From Frigidibacter sp. (GTDB lineage: Bacteria > Pseudomonadota > Alphaproteobacteria > Rhodobacterales > Rhodobacteraceae), in NCBI RefSeq assembly GCF_030695035.1, contig NZ_JAUYTT010000020.1, positions 1 to 64,000 of the forward strand: a DNA stretch of 64,000 nucleotides, written 5' to 3'. This document shows, piece after piece, positions 9,006 through 17,455 of the stretch (position 1 is the first letter of the stretch; every line of letters begins with the position of its first letter). Under the pieces are notes generated by a model, which had not been told where the DNA came from, made no database searches, and was given only the letters and a program-made list of their open reading frames with translations. The position numbers and the translations under genes are program-made.

Positions 9006-9362
9006 TCAGGCGATGGCGAAGTAGTTCTTCACGAAGCGGTCCGAGGTCACATCCCACAGAACGGGTGTCCCCTTCCGCACGAACCAGGCATCCCCAACGC
9101 CGTAGCTGGTCGTGGTGCCGGTCGCCTCGTCGGTCAGGGTCACGGTGCCTTCGACGACCACCGCATGTTCGTCGAACGGATAGGTCATGCGGAACTTGCC
9201 GCGTGTGACGCCGAAATAGGCGCAGGACACCGGGTCGGTCGGGGCGCCGTGGACAATGTGGCCCATGGCCTGCACATCGCCTTCGATGATCTCGGAGCCG
9301 AGGTTCGTGACGCTGCCCCAGCTGTCCAACGGGGGGATGGTGCGGTCGATCTTGGTGAGCAT
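9006..9362 (-). CDS. Small cupin-domain protein (cupin_3/EutQ-like)
   Basis: 118 aa single-domain cupin. The central stretch RGKFRMTYPFDEHAVVVEGTVTLTD and the later GDAWFVRKGTPVLWDV are the two cupin motifs. Such proteins act as small-molecule binders or aminohydrolase/isomerase-like enzymes. ATG at 9362 is selected because AAGGAG precedes it; a longer frame to 9485 is low-complexity and runs into the neighbouring gene. It is the last gene of the APC permease / flavin oxidase / cupin operon, so it probably acts on or protects an intermediate of amine oxidation. Confidence 0.8.
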   Translation of the reverse strand: MLTKIDRTIPPLDSWGSVTNLGSEIIEGDVQAMGHIVHGAPTDPVSCAYFGVTRGKFRMTYPFDEHAVVVEGTVTLTDEATGTTTSYGVGDAWFVRKGTPVLWDVTSDRFVKNYFAIA

Positions 9363-9387
9363 AGGGAGTCTCCTTGGGAGGTGAAGG

Positions 9388-10710
9388 TCAGCGGCGGCCG
9401 TTGAAGTAGCCCGACAGCTGATGCCAGGTCTTGGCGGCAGTGGTGACGGCGGCGCGGGCGGTGTCGGTGCCCGGGATCGAGACATGCGGGATCTGCGCCA
9501 TCAGGTCGTAGCGGGCGGAGCCCTCGCTCATCCCCTCGGCCAGCACCTTGCAGACGATGTGGCTGGGTGTGACGCCAAAGCCGGAATAGCCCTGGACGTA
9601 GAAGGCATTGGCGCGGCCGGGCAGGGTGCCGATCTGCGGGAAGAGGTTGGCCGAACAGGCCATCGGCCCGCCCCAGGCCATGTCGATCCTGACATCGGCA
9701 AGATAGGGGAATGTCTTCAGCATCAGCTGCCGGTTCCACGCGGTCATGTCCTGCGGGATGTAGTCGGCCATCCGTGTCGCCGAGCCGAACAGCAGCCGAT
9801 TCTCGCGAGTGACGCGGTAATAGTCGATGATCGGGCGGATGTCGGAATAGGCGCCACGGATCGGGCTGATCCGGTCGATCAACTCGTCCGGCAGGGGCGC
9901 GGTCGCCATCTGGAACGAGTAGGTGTTGACCGTCTTGGACGCTATCGCGGGTTCCAGCCGGTTGAGGAAGGCATCGCAGGCCCAGAGCAGCTTGGAGGCC
10001 GTCACTCGCCCCGCATTGGTGCGGACGGTGATGCGCGGGCCGTAATCTACCGACACCGCAGCCGAATTCTCGAAGATGCGCGCGCCGTGGCCCGCCAGTG
10101 CCTTCGCCTCTCCCAGTAGCAGGTTCAGCGAGTGGACATGCCCGCCTCCCATATGCTTGATCGCGCCCGCATAGACGTCAGATCCGACGATCTGGCGCAC
10201 GTCGCGCCCTTCCAGCAGCTCGATCTCTTGCTCGGGATCGGCGCTGCGGAACTCGTCCAGCCAGCCGCGCAGGGTTTGCACCTGACGCCGGTTATAGGCC
10301 ATGTAGCCGTAACCGTTGCAGAAATCGGCGTCGATGCCGTAGCGGGCGATCCGCTCGCGGATGATGCCTGCGCCCATATTGGCGATCTTGAACAGCGTCT
10401 GCAGCCCTTCGGGGCCGACATGCTTCCTGACCGCGTTCAGATCGTGGCCGATGCCGGCCATCACCTGCCCGCCATTGCGCCCTGTGCCACCATAGCCCAG
10501 ATGGCGTCCCTCCAGCACGACGATATTGGTGATGCCCCGCTCGGCCAGTTCCAGCGCCGTGTTGATGCCGGAAAAGCCGCCGCCGATCACCACCACGTCG
10601 CAATCGATATCCTGGGTCAGGCGGGGGAAGCTGAGGTCATATTTGCGCGTCGCGGTGTAGTAGTTCAGCGCGTCCAGCTTTTGCATGCGGATCGGGTTGA
10701 TCAGGCTCAT
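9388..10710 (-). CDS. FAD-dependent amine oxidase of the DAO family (PuuB-like)
   Basis: 440 aa. The FAD-binding motif VVVIGGGFSGINTALELAERG (about residues 39-59) is followed by GYGGTGRNGGQVMAGIG, the typical PuuB/glycine-oxidase-like flavin-linkage region. The C-terminal motif VQGYSGFGVTPSHIV closes the FAD site. PuuB oxidises gamma-glutamylputrescine, and relatives oxidise other secondary amines or amino acids. An APC permease lies 3 nt upstream in the operon, the arrangement seen for polyamine or amino-acid uptake plus oxidation. The exact substrate is unproven because no PuuA-type ligase is in the window. Confidence 0.85.
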   Translation of the reverse strand: MSLINPIRMQKLDALNYYTATRKYDLSFPRLTQDIDCDVVVIGGGFSGINTALELAERGITNIVVLEGRHLGYGGTGRNGGQVMAGIGHDLNAVRKHVGPEGLQTLFKIANMGAGIIRERIARYGIDADFCNGYGYMAYNRRQVQTLRGWLDEFRSADPEQEIELLEGRDVRQIVGSDVYAGAIKHMGGGHVHSLNLLLGEAKALAGHGARIFENSAAVSVDYGPRITVRTNAGRVTASKLLWACDAFLNRLEPAIASKTVNTYSFQMATAPLPDELIDRISPIRGAYSDIRPIIDYYRVTRENRLLFGSATRMADYIPQDMTAWNRQLMLKTFPYLADVRIDMAWGGPMACSANLFPQIGTLPGRANAFYVQGYSGFGVTPSHIVCKVLAEGMSEGSARYDLMAQIPHVSIPGTDTARAAVTTAAKTWHQLSGYFNGRR

Positions 10711-10713
10711 GGG

Positions 10714-12168
10714 TCAGACCTCCGTCACGGCGGCGCCAAGCGCATCGTAGAGCGCGGGTCGGCGTGATCTGAGATAGATGGCATAGCCGGCGCCGATCAG
10801 GCCAAAGACCAGCACCAGCCACGGGAAGGTCCAGATCACCGGGCTGTCGCCCGCCAGCAGCGGCAGGTTCAGGATGACCAGCACCAGTCCGATGCCAAGG
10901 CCAAGGATCGACAGGGCAGGGGCGATCAGGCGGGTCCAGGCGCCATAGCCCATTGGGTTGCGGCCGAACCAGGCGATGATGGCAAAGCAGACGAGGGTCT
11001 GCACCGACAGGATGCCGATGACCGCGATGGCCGAGGTCCATGAAAAGATCGCTGCATAGGGGTCAAGCCCCGACACCACCGCCGCGATCAGCAGCACGGC
11101 TGCGATAACGCTTTGCGCCCGCCCCGCAACATGCGGAGAGCCGTGGCGGTCATGGACGTTGCCCAGAAAGCGGGGCAGCACGCCCTCGCGCCCAAGGGCA
11201 AAGAAATAGCGGTTGACCGTATTGTGGAAAGCCAGCGCCGAGGCGAACAGGCTCACGATCAGCAGGATCTCGATGGCGGTCACCGACCACGGGCCCAGAA
11301 CCTCGGCGGCGGCGGTGAAGAAATAGCTCTCCAGCCCTGCCTGCGCTGCGGCCTGCGCGTTGGCTGGGCCATAGAACTGGGTGATCGACCAGGTCGAGAA
11401 GGCGTAGAAGCCGGCAATCAAGGCCACTGCCGCGAAAGTGGCGCGCGGGATGGTGCGTTCAGGGTGGCGGGCCTCTTCGCTGAAGATCGCGGTCGCCTCG
11501 AACCCCATGAAGGAGCCGACGACGAAGACCAGTGCCGCGCCAAGACCGGGGCTGAAGACGGTTGCCGGGGCGAAGGAGGTCAGGGTGATCCCCTCTGGCC
11601 CGCCGCCGCCCATCAGGATGCCGACATTCAGCGCAAAGAGGATCGCGATCTCGGCCAGCATGCACAGGCCCAGAAGGTGACCCGAGAACGAGATGTTGCG
11701 CGCGCCGCAGAGCCAGATCAGCACCATGACGGCCAGCACCGGCGCCCACCATGCGATCTGGATACCGAGGCCGGCCAGCGCGCCGGACACGAAGATGCCG
11801 AACAGCGTGTAGACCGCCAGCTGGATCATCTTGTAGGTCAGCAGCGCGATCGAGGCCGCAGCAACCCCGGCCGGGCGTCCCAACCCCTTGGCGATATAGG
11901 TGTAGAAGCCACCGGCCGATCCTGCGCTGCGGCTCATGGCGGTGAAGCCCACCGAGAAGATCAGATACATCAGGCCGGCCAGCAGATAGACGCCCGGCAC
12001 CCCGGCGCCGTTGCCGAAGGCGAAGGCGGCAGGCGAGGCGCCGACTACGGACGCAAGCGGCGCCGCCGCCGCGACGACGAAGAAAACGATATGCGTGGTG
12101 CCGACGGAATTGCGGGCAAGGCCCGCGGGAAGGCTCGCGCCCCCCGAAGCTGTCTGTGACATTGTCAT
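10714..12168 (-). CDS. APC-superfamily amino acid/polyamine permease
   Basis: 484 aa with about 12 hydrophobic helices. The first helices carry GAGVPGVYLLAGLMYLIFSVGF and the SAGGFYTYIAKGLG motif typical of amino acid-polyamine-organocation carriers. The family imports amino acids or amines by proton or sodium symport. It is the first gene of the minus-strand operon with the PuuB-like oxidase and cupin, divergent from an AraC regulator. Either the ATG at 12168 or the one at 12162 could be the start; a CAGGGAA lies before the first. Confidence 0.88.
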   Translation of the reverse strand: MTMSQTASGGASLPAGLARNSVGTTHIVFFVVAAAAPLASVVGASPAAFAFGNGAGVPGVYLLAGLMYLIFSVGFTAMSRSAGSAGGFYTYIAKGLGRPAGVAAASIALLTYKMIQLAVYTLFGIFVSGALAGLGIQIAWWAPVLAVMVLIWLCGARNISFSGHLLGLCMLAEIAILFALNVGILMGGGGPEGITLTSFAPATVFSPGLGAALVFVVGSFMGFEATAIFSEEARHPERTIPRATFAAVALIAGFYAFSTWSITQFYGPANAQAAAQAGLESYFFTAAAEVLGPWSVTAIEILLIVSLFASALAFHNTVNRYFFALGREGVLPRFLGNVHDRHGSPHVAGRAQSVIAAVLLIAAVVSGLDPYAAIFSWTSAIAVIGILSVQTLVCFAIIAWFGRNPMGYGAWTRLIAPALSILGLGIGLVLVILNLPLLAGDSPVIWTFPWLVLVFGLIGAGYAIYLRSRRPALYDALGAAVTEV

Positions 12169-12258
12169 TTCCCTGTTGGTGCGGGGCGATCTGACGCCGC
12201 CCTGTTCATTTCAACTGCAACGGATGCTATGGGATCGGAAGACCTCACCGAATTGCGA

Positions 12259-12288
12259 ATTGCGCCAATGATTCGATATATTGCGCCA
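12259..12288 (+). promoter_or_regulatory. Direct-repeat operator ATTGCGCCA x2, 21 bp apart
   Basis: ATTGCGCCA occurs at 12259-12267 and again at 12280-12288, a 21-bp register that puts both copies on the same helix face as AraC-family half-sites do. The repeats lie between the divergent permease and AraC genes if the AraC protein starts at 12298. Binding by the adjacent AraC protein is inferred. Confidence 0.5.
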
Positions 12289-12297
12289 GAATCGGAA

Positions 12298-13305
12298 GTG
12301 CCGCGCGGGCCGGTGCCGTTGATCCGTGCCTCGACACTCAGCCCGGTCCTTCGGATGCTGGATCGCGGCGCCCTTCCTGCGGCGCCTCTGCTGGCACGGC
12401 ACAAGCTGACCCGCGCGCAGTTGTCGGACCCCTATTCCCAAATCCCGCTGCATCACTACGTGGCGTTTCTGGAGGAAGCGGCGGTCACGGCGGGGGATCC
12501 GGCCTTCGGCGCGCGCGCGGGCACCAGCTTCAGCGCCACCGATCTGGGGCCGGTCGGCCTGATCTTCGCCAGCTCGGCTACCCTCAAGCGCGGGCTGACG
12601 CGGCTGGCCGAGATGCTGAACGCCTGGCAGGACGGCACCTCGATCCGGGTCGAGGTGCAGGACACCTATCTGGTCTGGACCTACCGGCTGGAGGACCCGA
12701 CCCTCTGGCCGCGGCGGCAGGACGCGGAATACACGCTGTCGGCCACCATCGCGCTGGCTCGGGGGGCGTTCGGCGCGGCGGGGCGCCCGGTGGACCTGCA
12801 TCTGGAGCATGATGCGCTGCCCGAGGCGGCAGCCCTTGCCCGCGCCTTTGGCACCGCGCCCAGCTTCGGGCGGATGGCCAACCGGCTGCTGTTCGACCTC
12901 AAGGCCGCCGAACGTGTGCAGCGGGCCGAGGATAGCGGGCTGATGGCGATCCTGTCCCGGCATCTGGCCGACCTCGCCCCGCCAACGGACGCCGCCGATC
13001 TGGCGCAGCAGGTGCGCCGGCTGATCCGCCTGAACCTTGGCCAGCGCCCGGTGACGGTGACCCTGCTGGCCGATGTGCTGCACATGTCGCCCCGCAGCTT
13101 GCAGCGCCATCTGTCGGACCTTGGCCTGTCGTTCCGGGCGCTGGTCCAGGAGGCGCGGCTGGAGATGGGCAGCGCCCGCCTGCGCGACCGGAACGCGTCG
13201 CACAGCGAGATCGCGCGGCAGTTGGGCTATGCCGACAGCACCGCCTTCTGGCGTGCGTTCAAGCGCGGGACCGGCAAACCGCCCTCGCGGCACCGCGAGG
13301 ATTGA
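12298..13305 (+). CDS. AraC-family transcriptional regulator
   Basis: 335 aa from GTG at 12298. An N-terminal AraC-type ligand-binding domain (about residues 10-190) is followed by a C-terminal AraC/XylS double helix-turn-helix with ADVLHMSPRSLQRHLSDLG and HSEIARQLGYADSTAFWRAFKRGTG. Upstream in-frame ATGs at 12229 and 12268 would add 23 or 10 residues. The later start gives the usual family length and leaves the ATTGCGCCA repeats outside the gene, but it lacks a clear ribosome site. It is divergent from the permease/amine-oxidase operon, which it presumably activates. Confidence 0.75.
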   Translation: MPRGPVPLIRASTLSPVLRMLDRGALPAAPLLARHKLTRAQLSDPYSQIPLHHYVAFLEEAAVTAGDPAFGARAGTSFSATDLGPVGLIFASSATLKRGLTRLAEMLNAWQDGTSIRVEVQDTYLVWTYRLEDPTLWPRRQDAEYTLSATIALARGAFGAAGRPVDLHLEHDALPEAAALARAFGTAPSFGRMANRLLFDLKAAERVQRAEDSGLMAILSRHLADLAPPTDAADLAQQVRRLIRLNLGQRPVTVTLLADVLHMSPRSLQRHLSDLGLSFRALVQEARLEMGSARLRDRNASHSEIARQLGYADSTAFWRAFKRGTGKPPSRHRED

Positions 13306-13489
13306 CAGGTCCATCTGGCGCCGATACTGGCCCACAGCATGGAACCGACAAGCCGCCCCCTGCAAAGCTGCTATTACCCGCTGCCCTGAGCAGCGGACGG
13401 CCTTCCCATGTCACCGCTGCGCCCGCCAGCGGTCGCATATCGGAGACATCCCCCGGACCCTGGCGCCTCCTCCCCTCAAGGAAATCGCC

Positions 13490-14203
13490 ATGTCCCGCCC
13501 AATGCTTCCCTCGGTCCTCATCATCGGCTTCGGTGCCTTCGGGCGGCTGCTGGCCACCCATCTGGCATCCCACCTGACGGTCGCGGTCTGCGATCCGGCG
13601 GCGGACCCCGGCAGCACCGGTCTGCCGGTCGTGCAGCTATCCGGCGCTGGCGCCTTCGACATCGTGGTGCTGGCGGTGCCGGTTCCGGCCTTCGCTGGGT
13701 GCCTGCGCCAGATCGCGCCGCATCTGCGCCCCGGCCAGATCGTGATCGACACCTGCTCGATCAAGCAGGAACCGGCGCGGCTGATGCAGGAGCTTCTGCC
13801 GCCGCATGTGCAACTGCTGGGATGCCATCCGATGTTCGGCCCGCAAAGCGCGCGTCCCGGGCTGGCGGGCCAGCGCGTGGTGCTGTGCCCGCTGCGCGGC
13901 AGCGGTTGGTGGCGGATCGCGGCGTTCCTGCGCCATCGGCTGCGGCTGCAGATCGTGCTGTCCTCGCCCGAGGAGCATGACCGCCACGCGGCCCTGACCC
14001 AAGGGCTGACGCATCTGCTGGCCCATGCGATGCGCGAGCTTGCCCCGCATCCCAAGATCCGCACCCGCAGCTTTGATCTGATCATGGAGGGGCTTGGCAT
14101 GGTTGGACAGGATGCGCCCGAGGTCTTTGACGCGGTGACGCGCGGCAACCCGCATATGCCGGCGCTGCGGCAAAGGCTCGCTCAACTGCTGTCCCAAGAC
14201 TGA
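13490..14203 (+). CDS. Prephenate/arogenate dehydrogenase-like protein (TyrA-type, short)
   Basis: 237 aa. The Rossmann motif IIGFGAFGRLLATHL is at the N-terminus, followed by DTCSIKQEP and GCHPMFGPQSA, the TyrA signature with its substrate-binding His. It converts prephenate or arogenate to the tyrosine precursor. It lacks the C-terminal ACT or extended helical part of larger TyrA enzymes and is shorter than the usual 280-310 aa. ATG at 13490 follows AAGGAAAT; the longer open frame upstream overlaps the AraC gene. It is convergent with the MarR gene next to hmgA, so tyrosine synthesis sits beside homogentisate breakdown. Confidence 0.75.
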   Translation: MSRPMLPSVLIIGFGAFGRLLATHLASHLTVAVCDPAADPGSTGLPVVQLSGAGAFDIVVLAVPVPAFAGCLRQIAPHLRPGQIVIDTCSIKQEPARLMQELLPPHVQLLGCHPMFGPQSARPGLAGQRVVLCPLRGSGWWRIAAFLRHRLRLQIVLSSPEEHDRHAALTQGLTHLLAHAMRELAPHPKIRTRSFDLIMEGLGMVGQDAPEVFDAVTRGNPHMPALRQRLAQLLSQD

Positions 14204-14221
14204 AAGGCAGTCCCGCGCGGG

Positions 14222-14653
14222 TCAGTCGCCGGGCTGGCCCGGTCCCAACTGGCGCAGGGCGCGGGCGAGGGCGGGGCCATCCGCTCCAAGCTCGCTGAGG
14301 ATCTGCGCCTGAAAGCTGCCGGCAACGCGGCTGAGCCGCTGCATCAAGGCGCGGCCGTCCTCGGTCAGCTGCAGCACGATCAGGCGACGATCGTGCGGGT
14401 CACCCTCCTTTTGCACCAACCCGGCAAGCTCCAGCCGCGAGGCTGCGCGGCTGACCACCGATTTGTCCAGATGCACGAGGTTGTGGATGTCGCGGACGCT
14501 GGCCGCGCCCGAATGGTCCAGATGCGCCAGCACCCGCCATTCCGGGATCGTCAGCCCCGCCTCGGCGGCATAGAGCGCGCTGAACCTTGCGCTGGTCCGG
14601 TGCGCCGCGACAGACAGCAGATAGGGCAGGAACGTGTCGAGGTGAAAGGGCAT
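14222..14653 (-). CDS. MarR-family regulator, likely repressor of the homogentisate genes (HmgR-like)
   Basis: 143 aa winged helix protein. The recognition region VRDIHNLVHLDKSVVSRAASRLELAGLV and the wing DPHDRRLIVLQLTEDG are typical MarR. ATG at 14653 has ACAGGAGG just upstream; the open frame continues 84 nt further with no support. It is divergent from hmgA, with three palindromic sites between them, one inside the hmgA -35/-10 spacer. Repression of hmgA/fahA relieved by homogentisate or a precursor is the simple model. Confidence 0.85.
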   Translation of the reverse strand: MPFHLDTFLPYLLSVAAHRTSARFSALYAAEAGLTIPEWRVLAHLDHSGAASVRDIHNLVHLDKSVVSRAASRLELAGLVQKEGDPHDRRLIVLQLTEDGRALMQRLSRVAGSFQAQILSELGADGPALARALRQLGPGQPGD

Positions 14654-14684
14654 CGGGGCCTCCTGTGCGAAACGTCGCTGAAAA

Positions 14685-14702
14685 CCATTGCTGATGCAAC
14701 GG
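14685..14702. promoter_or_regulatory. HmgR-type operator 1 (7-4-7 palindrome)
   Basis: CCATTGC-TGAT-GCAACGG, 6 of 7 arm positions complementary. It lies 32 bp upstream of the marR start and probably provides autoregulation. Confidence 0.6.
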
Positions 14703-14704
14703 TA

Positions 14705-14734
14705 TTGACATCGTTGCGCCAGCAACGATACGGT
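14705..14734 (+). promoter_or_regulatory. hmgA promoter with operator 2 filling the -35/-10 spacer
   Basis: A consensus -35 box TTGACA (14705-14710) is followed by the perfect palindrome TCGTTGC-GCCA-GCAACGA (14711-14728) and a weak -10 such as TACGGT (14729-14734). A repressor bound there would block RNA polymerase. The promoter is read by eye from consensus. Confidence 0.65.
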
Positions 14735-14751
14735 CATTGCAATCGCAACGA
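14734..14751. promoter_or_regulatory. HmgR-type operator 3 (7-4-7 palindrome)
   Basis: TCATTGC-AATC-GCAACGA, 6 of 7 complementary, centred about 23 bp from operator 2 and just upstream of the hmgA ribosome site GGAGG. Confidence 0.6.
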
Positions 14752-14769
14752 ATCTGACGGAGGATTGCC

Positions 14770-16128
14770 GTGACGACTGATGACCTGCCGCAAGGCATGA
14801 CCCGCGCCGCCTCGATGGGCCCGCACATGGGCTACATGCCCGGCTTCGGCAATGACTTCGAAACCGAAGCGCTGCCGGGTGCCCTGCCGCAGGGCCAGAA
14901 CAGCCCGCAGAAGTGCAACTACGGCCTCTATGCCGAGCAGCTGTCGGGCACGGCCTTCACCGCGCCGCGCGGCCAGAATGAGCGGACATGGTGCTATCGC
15001 ATCCGCCCTTCGGTCCACCATACGGGCCGCTTCACGCCCATCGACCTGCCGCATTGGAAGACCGCGCCGCATGTGCTGCCAGGCGTGACCAGCCTGGGGC
15101 AGTATCGGTGGGACCCGATCCCGGTGCCAGACCAGCCGCTGACCTGGCTGACGGGCATGCGGACGATGACCACGGCGGGCGATGTCAATATCCAGGTCGG
15201 CATGGCCACCCATGTCTATCTGGTCACGCAATCCATGCAGGACGAGTATTTCTTTTCCGCCGACAGCGAGCTGCTGGTGGTCCCGCAAGAAGGCCGGCTG
15301 CGGTTTTGCACCGAGCTGGGGGTGATCGACCTCGAGCCGAAAGAGATCGCCATCCTTCCGCGCGGCCTCGTCTACCGTGTCGAGCTGCTGGAGGGCCCGG
15401 CCCGTGGTTTCGTCTGCGAAAACTACGGCCAGAAGTTCGACCTGCCCGGCCGCGGCCCCATCGGCGCCAACTGCCTCGCCAACCCACGCGACTTCAAATG
15501 CCCCGTGGCCGCCTTTGAGGACCGCGAGGTGCCAAGCCGCGTGGTGATCAAATGGTGCGGCCAGTTCCATGAGAGCCATATCGGCCACAGCCCGCTGGAT
15601 GTGGTCGCCTGGCACGGCAATTACTGCGCCTACAAATATGACCTGCGGACCTATTCCCCCGTCGGCGCGATCCTGTTCGACCACCCGGACCCGTCGATCT
15701 TTACCGTGCTGACCGCGGCCTCTGGGCAGGAGGGGACCGCGAATATCGACTTCGTGCTGTTCCGTGAGCGCTGGATGGTGGCAGAGCACAGCTTCCGGCC
15801 GCCGTGGTATCACAAGAACATCATGTCCGAGCTGATGGGCAATATCTACGGCGTCTATGACGCCAAGCCCCAAGGGTTCGCGCCGGGCGGGATCAGCCTG
15901 CACAATTGCATGTTGCCCCACGGTCCGGACCGCGACGCCTTCGAAGGTGCCAGCAATGCGGAGCTGGGCCCCGAAAAGCTCGACAACACCATGTCCTTCA
16001 TGTTCGAGACTCGGTTCCCCCAGCACCTGACCGAATTCGCCGCCCGCGAGGCGCCGATGCAGCAGGAATATATCGAGGTCTGGGACCAGCTGCAGAAGAA
16101 GTTCGACGGCACGCCGGGGGTGAAATGA
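14770..16128 (+). CDS. hmgA: Homogentisate 1,2-dioxygenase
   Basis: 452 aa; opens the ring of homogentisate to maleylacetoacetate using Fe(II) and O2. Visible active-site elements are the catalytic His282 in [12 protein letters not shown], iron ligands His348 and Glu354 in [16 protein letters not shown], and His384 in [10 protein letters not shown]. Their spacing matches the human enzyme (His292, His335, Glu341, His371). The N-terminal [19 protein letters not shown] is family-typical. It starts at GTG 14770 with GGAGG upstream. It heads the hmgA-fahA-maiA-TRAP group under MarR-type control. Confidence 0.98.
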   Translation: MTTDDLPQGMTRAASMGPHMGYMPGFGNDFETEALPGALPQGQNSPQKCNYGLYAEQLSGTAFTAPRGQNERTWCYRIRPSVHHTGRFTPIDLPHWKTAPHVLPGVTSLGQYRWDPIPVPDQPLTWLTGMRTMTTAGDVNIQVGMATHVYLVTQSMQDEYFFSADSELLVVPQEGRLRFCTELGVIDLEPKEIAILPRGLVYRVELLEGPARGFVCENYGQKFDLPGRGPIGANCLANPRDFKCPVAAFEDREVPSRVVIKWCGQFHESHIGHSPLDVVAWHGNYCAYKYDLRTYSPVGAILFDHPDPSIFTVLTAASGQEGTANIDFVLFRERWMVAEHSFRPPWYHKNIMSELMGNIYGVYDAKPQGFAPGGISLHNCMLPHGPDRDAFEGASNAELGPEKLDNTMSFMFETRFPQHLTEFAAREAPMQQEYIEVWDQLQKKFDGTPGVK

Positions 16129-16157
16129 GGGGGGCGGGTTCGCCCGCCACCCGATTA

Positions 16158-16175
16158 TCGTTGCAGGCGTAACAA
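16158..16175. promoter_or_regulatory. HmgR-type operator 4 upstream of fahA
   Basis: TCGTTGC-AGGC-GTAACAA, the same 7-4-7 layout as the hmgA sites with 5 of 7 arm positions complementary. Located in the 115-bp hmgA-fahA gap. Confidence 0.5.
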
Positions 16176-16185
16176 TATCTGCTAT

Positions 16186-16203
16186 TCGTTTCACTTGAAA
16201 CGT
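16186..16203. promoter_or_regulatory. HmgR-type operator 5 upstream of fahA
   Basis: TCGTTTC-ACTT-GAAACGT, with 6 of 7 arm positions complementary, 28 bp after operator 4. The arm differs from the hmgA sites by T for G at position 6. Confidence 0.5.
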
Positions 16204-16243
16204 TCCGCTGCCCCACTTCTGCACAAGACAAGCGAGACTTCCG

Positions 16244-17455
16244 ATGACGCATCAGATCCCGCGCAGCCAGGTGGCTGCCGCGAACTACCCTTCGTGCGAT
16301 TTTCCGCTCCAGAACCTGCCTTATGGCGTGTTTTCGAGTGACGGGGCGGGGCCGCGCTGCGGAGTCGCGATCGGGGACAAGGTGCTGGACCTTGCCGCCT
16401 GCGAGGCGCTGGGCCTGATCGACGCGGGCGGCACTTTTGCAGCACCGCAGATGAACGACTTCATCGCGCGGGGCCGGGCCGAATGGGACCGCGCCCGTGC
16501 CCGGCTGACCGAATTGCTGGCCGAAGATGGGCCGCGCGACCTTCCCCTGCTGGCGATGGCGGCGGTGGCTTTGCATCTGCCGATCCGGGTCACCGAGTTC
16601 ACTGATTTCTATGCCTCCAAGAACCATGCTTTCAACGTAGGTGTGCTGTTCCGCGGGCCGGAGAACGCGCTGCCCGCGCAATGGACGCATATGCCCATCG
16701 GCTATAACGGGCGCGCGTCGTCGGTGGTCGTCTCGGGCACCGACATCCGGCGCCCGATGGGGCAGGTCAAGGGCGAGGCCGGTCCCGAATGGACCGCCTG
16801 CCGCCGTCTGGATCTGGAGCTGGAGCTGGGCGCCATCGTCGGGGCGGACAGCACCATGGGCCAGCGGATCGGGGTCGATCAGGCTGAAGACATGATCTTT
16901 GGCTATGTGCTGCTGAACGACTGGTCGGCGCGCGATATTCAAGCGTGGGAGTACCAGCCGCTGGGGCCGTTCCAGGCCAAGGCGCTTGGCACCACGATCA
17001 GCCCCTGGATCGTGACGCAGGCGGCGCTGGAGCCGTTCCGCAGCGCAGGCGCCCCCCGCGACAACGATCTGCTGCCCTATCTGCGTGAGGATCGCCCCGG
17101 GTTCTACGACCTGACCCTGGGGTGGACGATGAACGGCCAGCAGATGGCCCGCACGAACTACACCGTCATGTATTGGTCCAGCGCCCAGCAACTGGCCCAC
17201 CATACTGTCTCTGGCTGCCCGATGCGGGTGGGCGATCTGCTGGGGACGGGCACGATTTCCGGCCCCGCGCCCGACCAGACCGGCGCCCTGCTGGAGATGA
17301 CGCAGGGCGGCAAGGTGCCGGTCACCGTGAACGGCGCACCCCGCACCTTCATCGAGGACGGGGACGAGGTCGGGCTGTTCGGCTTTGCCCAAGGCGAGGG
17401 GTTCCGCGTTGGCTTTGGCCCCTGCACGGGGCGCATCCTGCCCGCCCAGCCATGA
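16244..17455 (+). CDS. fahA: Fumarylacetoacetase
   Basis: 403 aa; hydrolyses fumarylacetoacetate to fumarate and acetoacetate, the last step of the homogentisate route. It has the N-terminal SH3-like part (NYPSCDFPLQNLPYGVFS), then the catalytic FAH fold. In that fold FTDFYASKNHAFNVG carries the metal Asp and catalytic His, LDLELELGAIVG carries two metal Glu residues, and LLNDWSARDIQAWEYQPLGPF carries a further metal Asp. Two palindromic sites precede it, so it may have its own promoter. Its stop overlaps maiA by 4 nt. Confidence 0.97.
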   Translation: MTHQIPRSQVAAANYPSCDFPLQNLPYGVFSSDGAGPRCGVAIGDKVLDLAACEALGLIDAGGTFAAPQMNDFIARGRAEWDRARARLTELLAEDGPRDLPLLAMAAVALHLPIRVTEFTDFYASKNHAFNVGVLFRGPENALPAQWTHMPIGYNGRASSVVVSGTDIRRPMGQVKGEAGPEWTACRRLDLELELGAIVGADSTMGQRIGVDQAEDMIFGYVLLNDWSARDIQAWEYQPLGPFQAKALGTTISPWIVTQAALEPFRSAGAPRDNDLLPYLREDRPGFYDLTLGWTMNGQQMARTNYTVMYWSSAQQLAHHTVSGCPMRVGDLLGTGTISGPAPDQTGALLEMTQGGKVPVTVNGAPRTFIEDGDEVGLFGFAQGEGFRVGFGPCTGRILPAQP

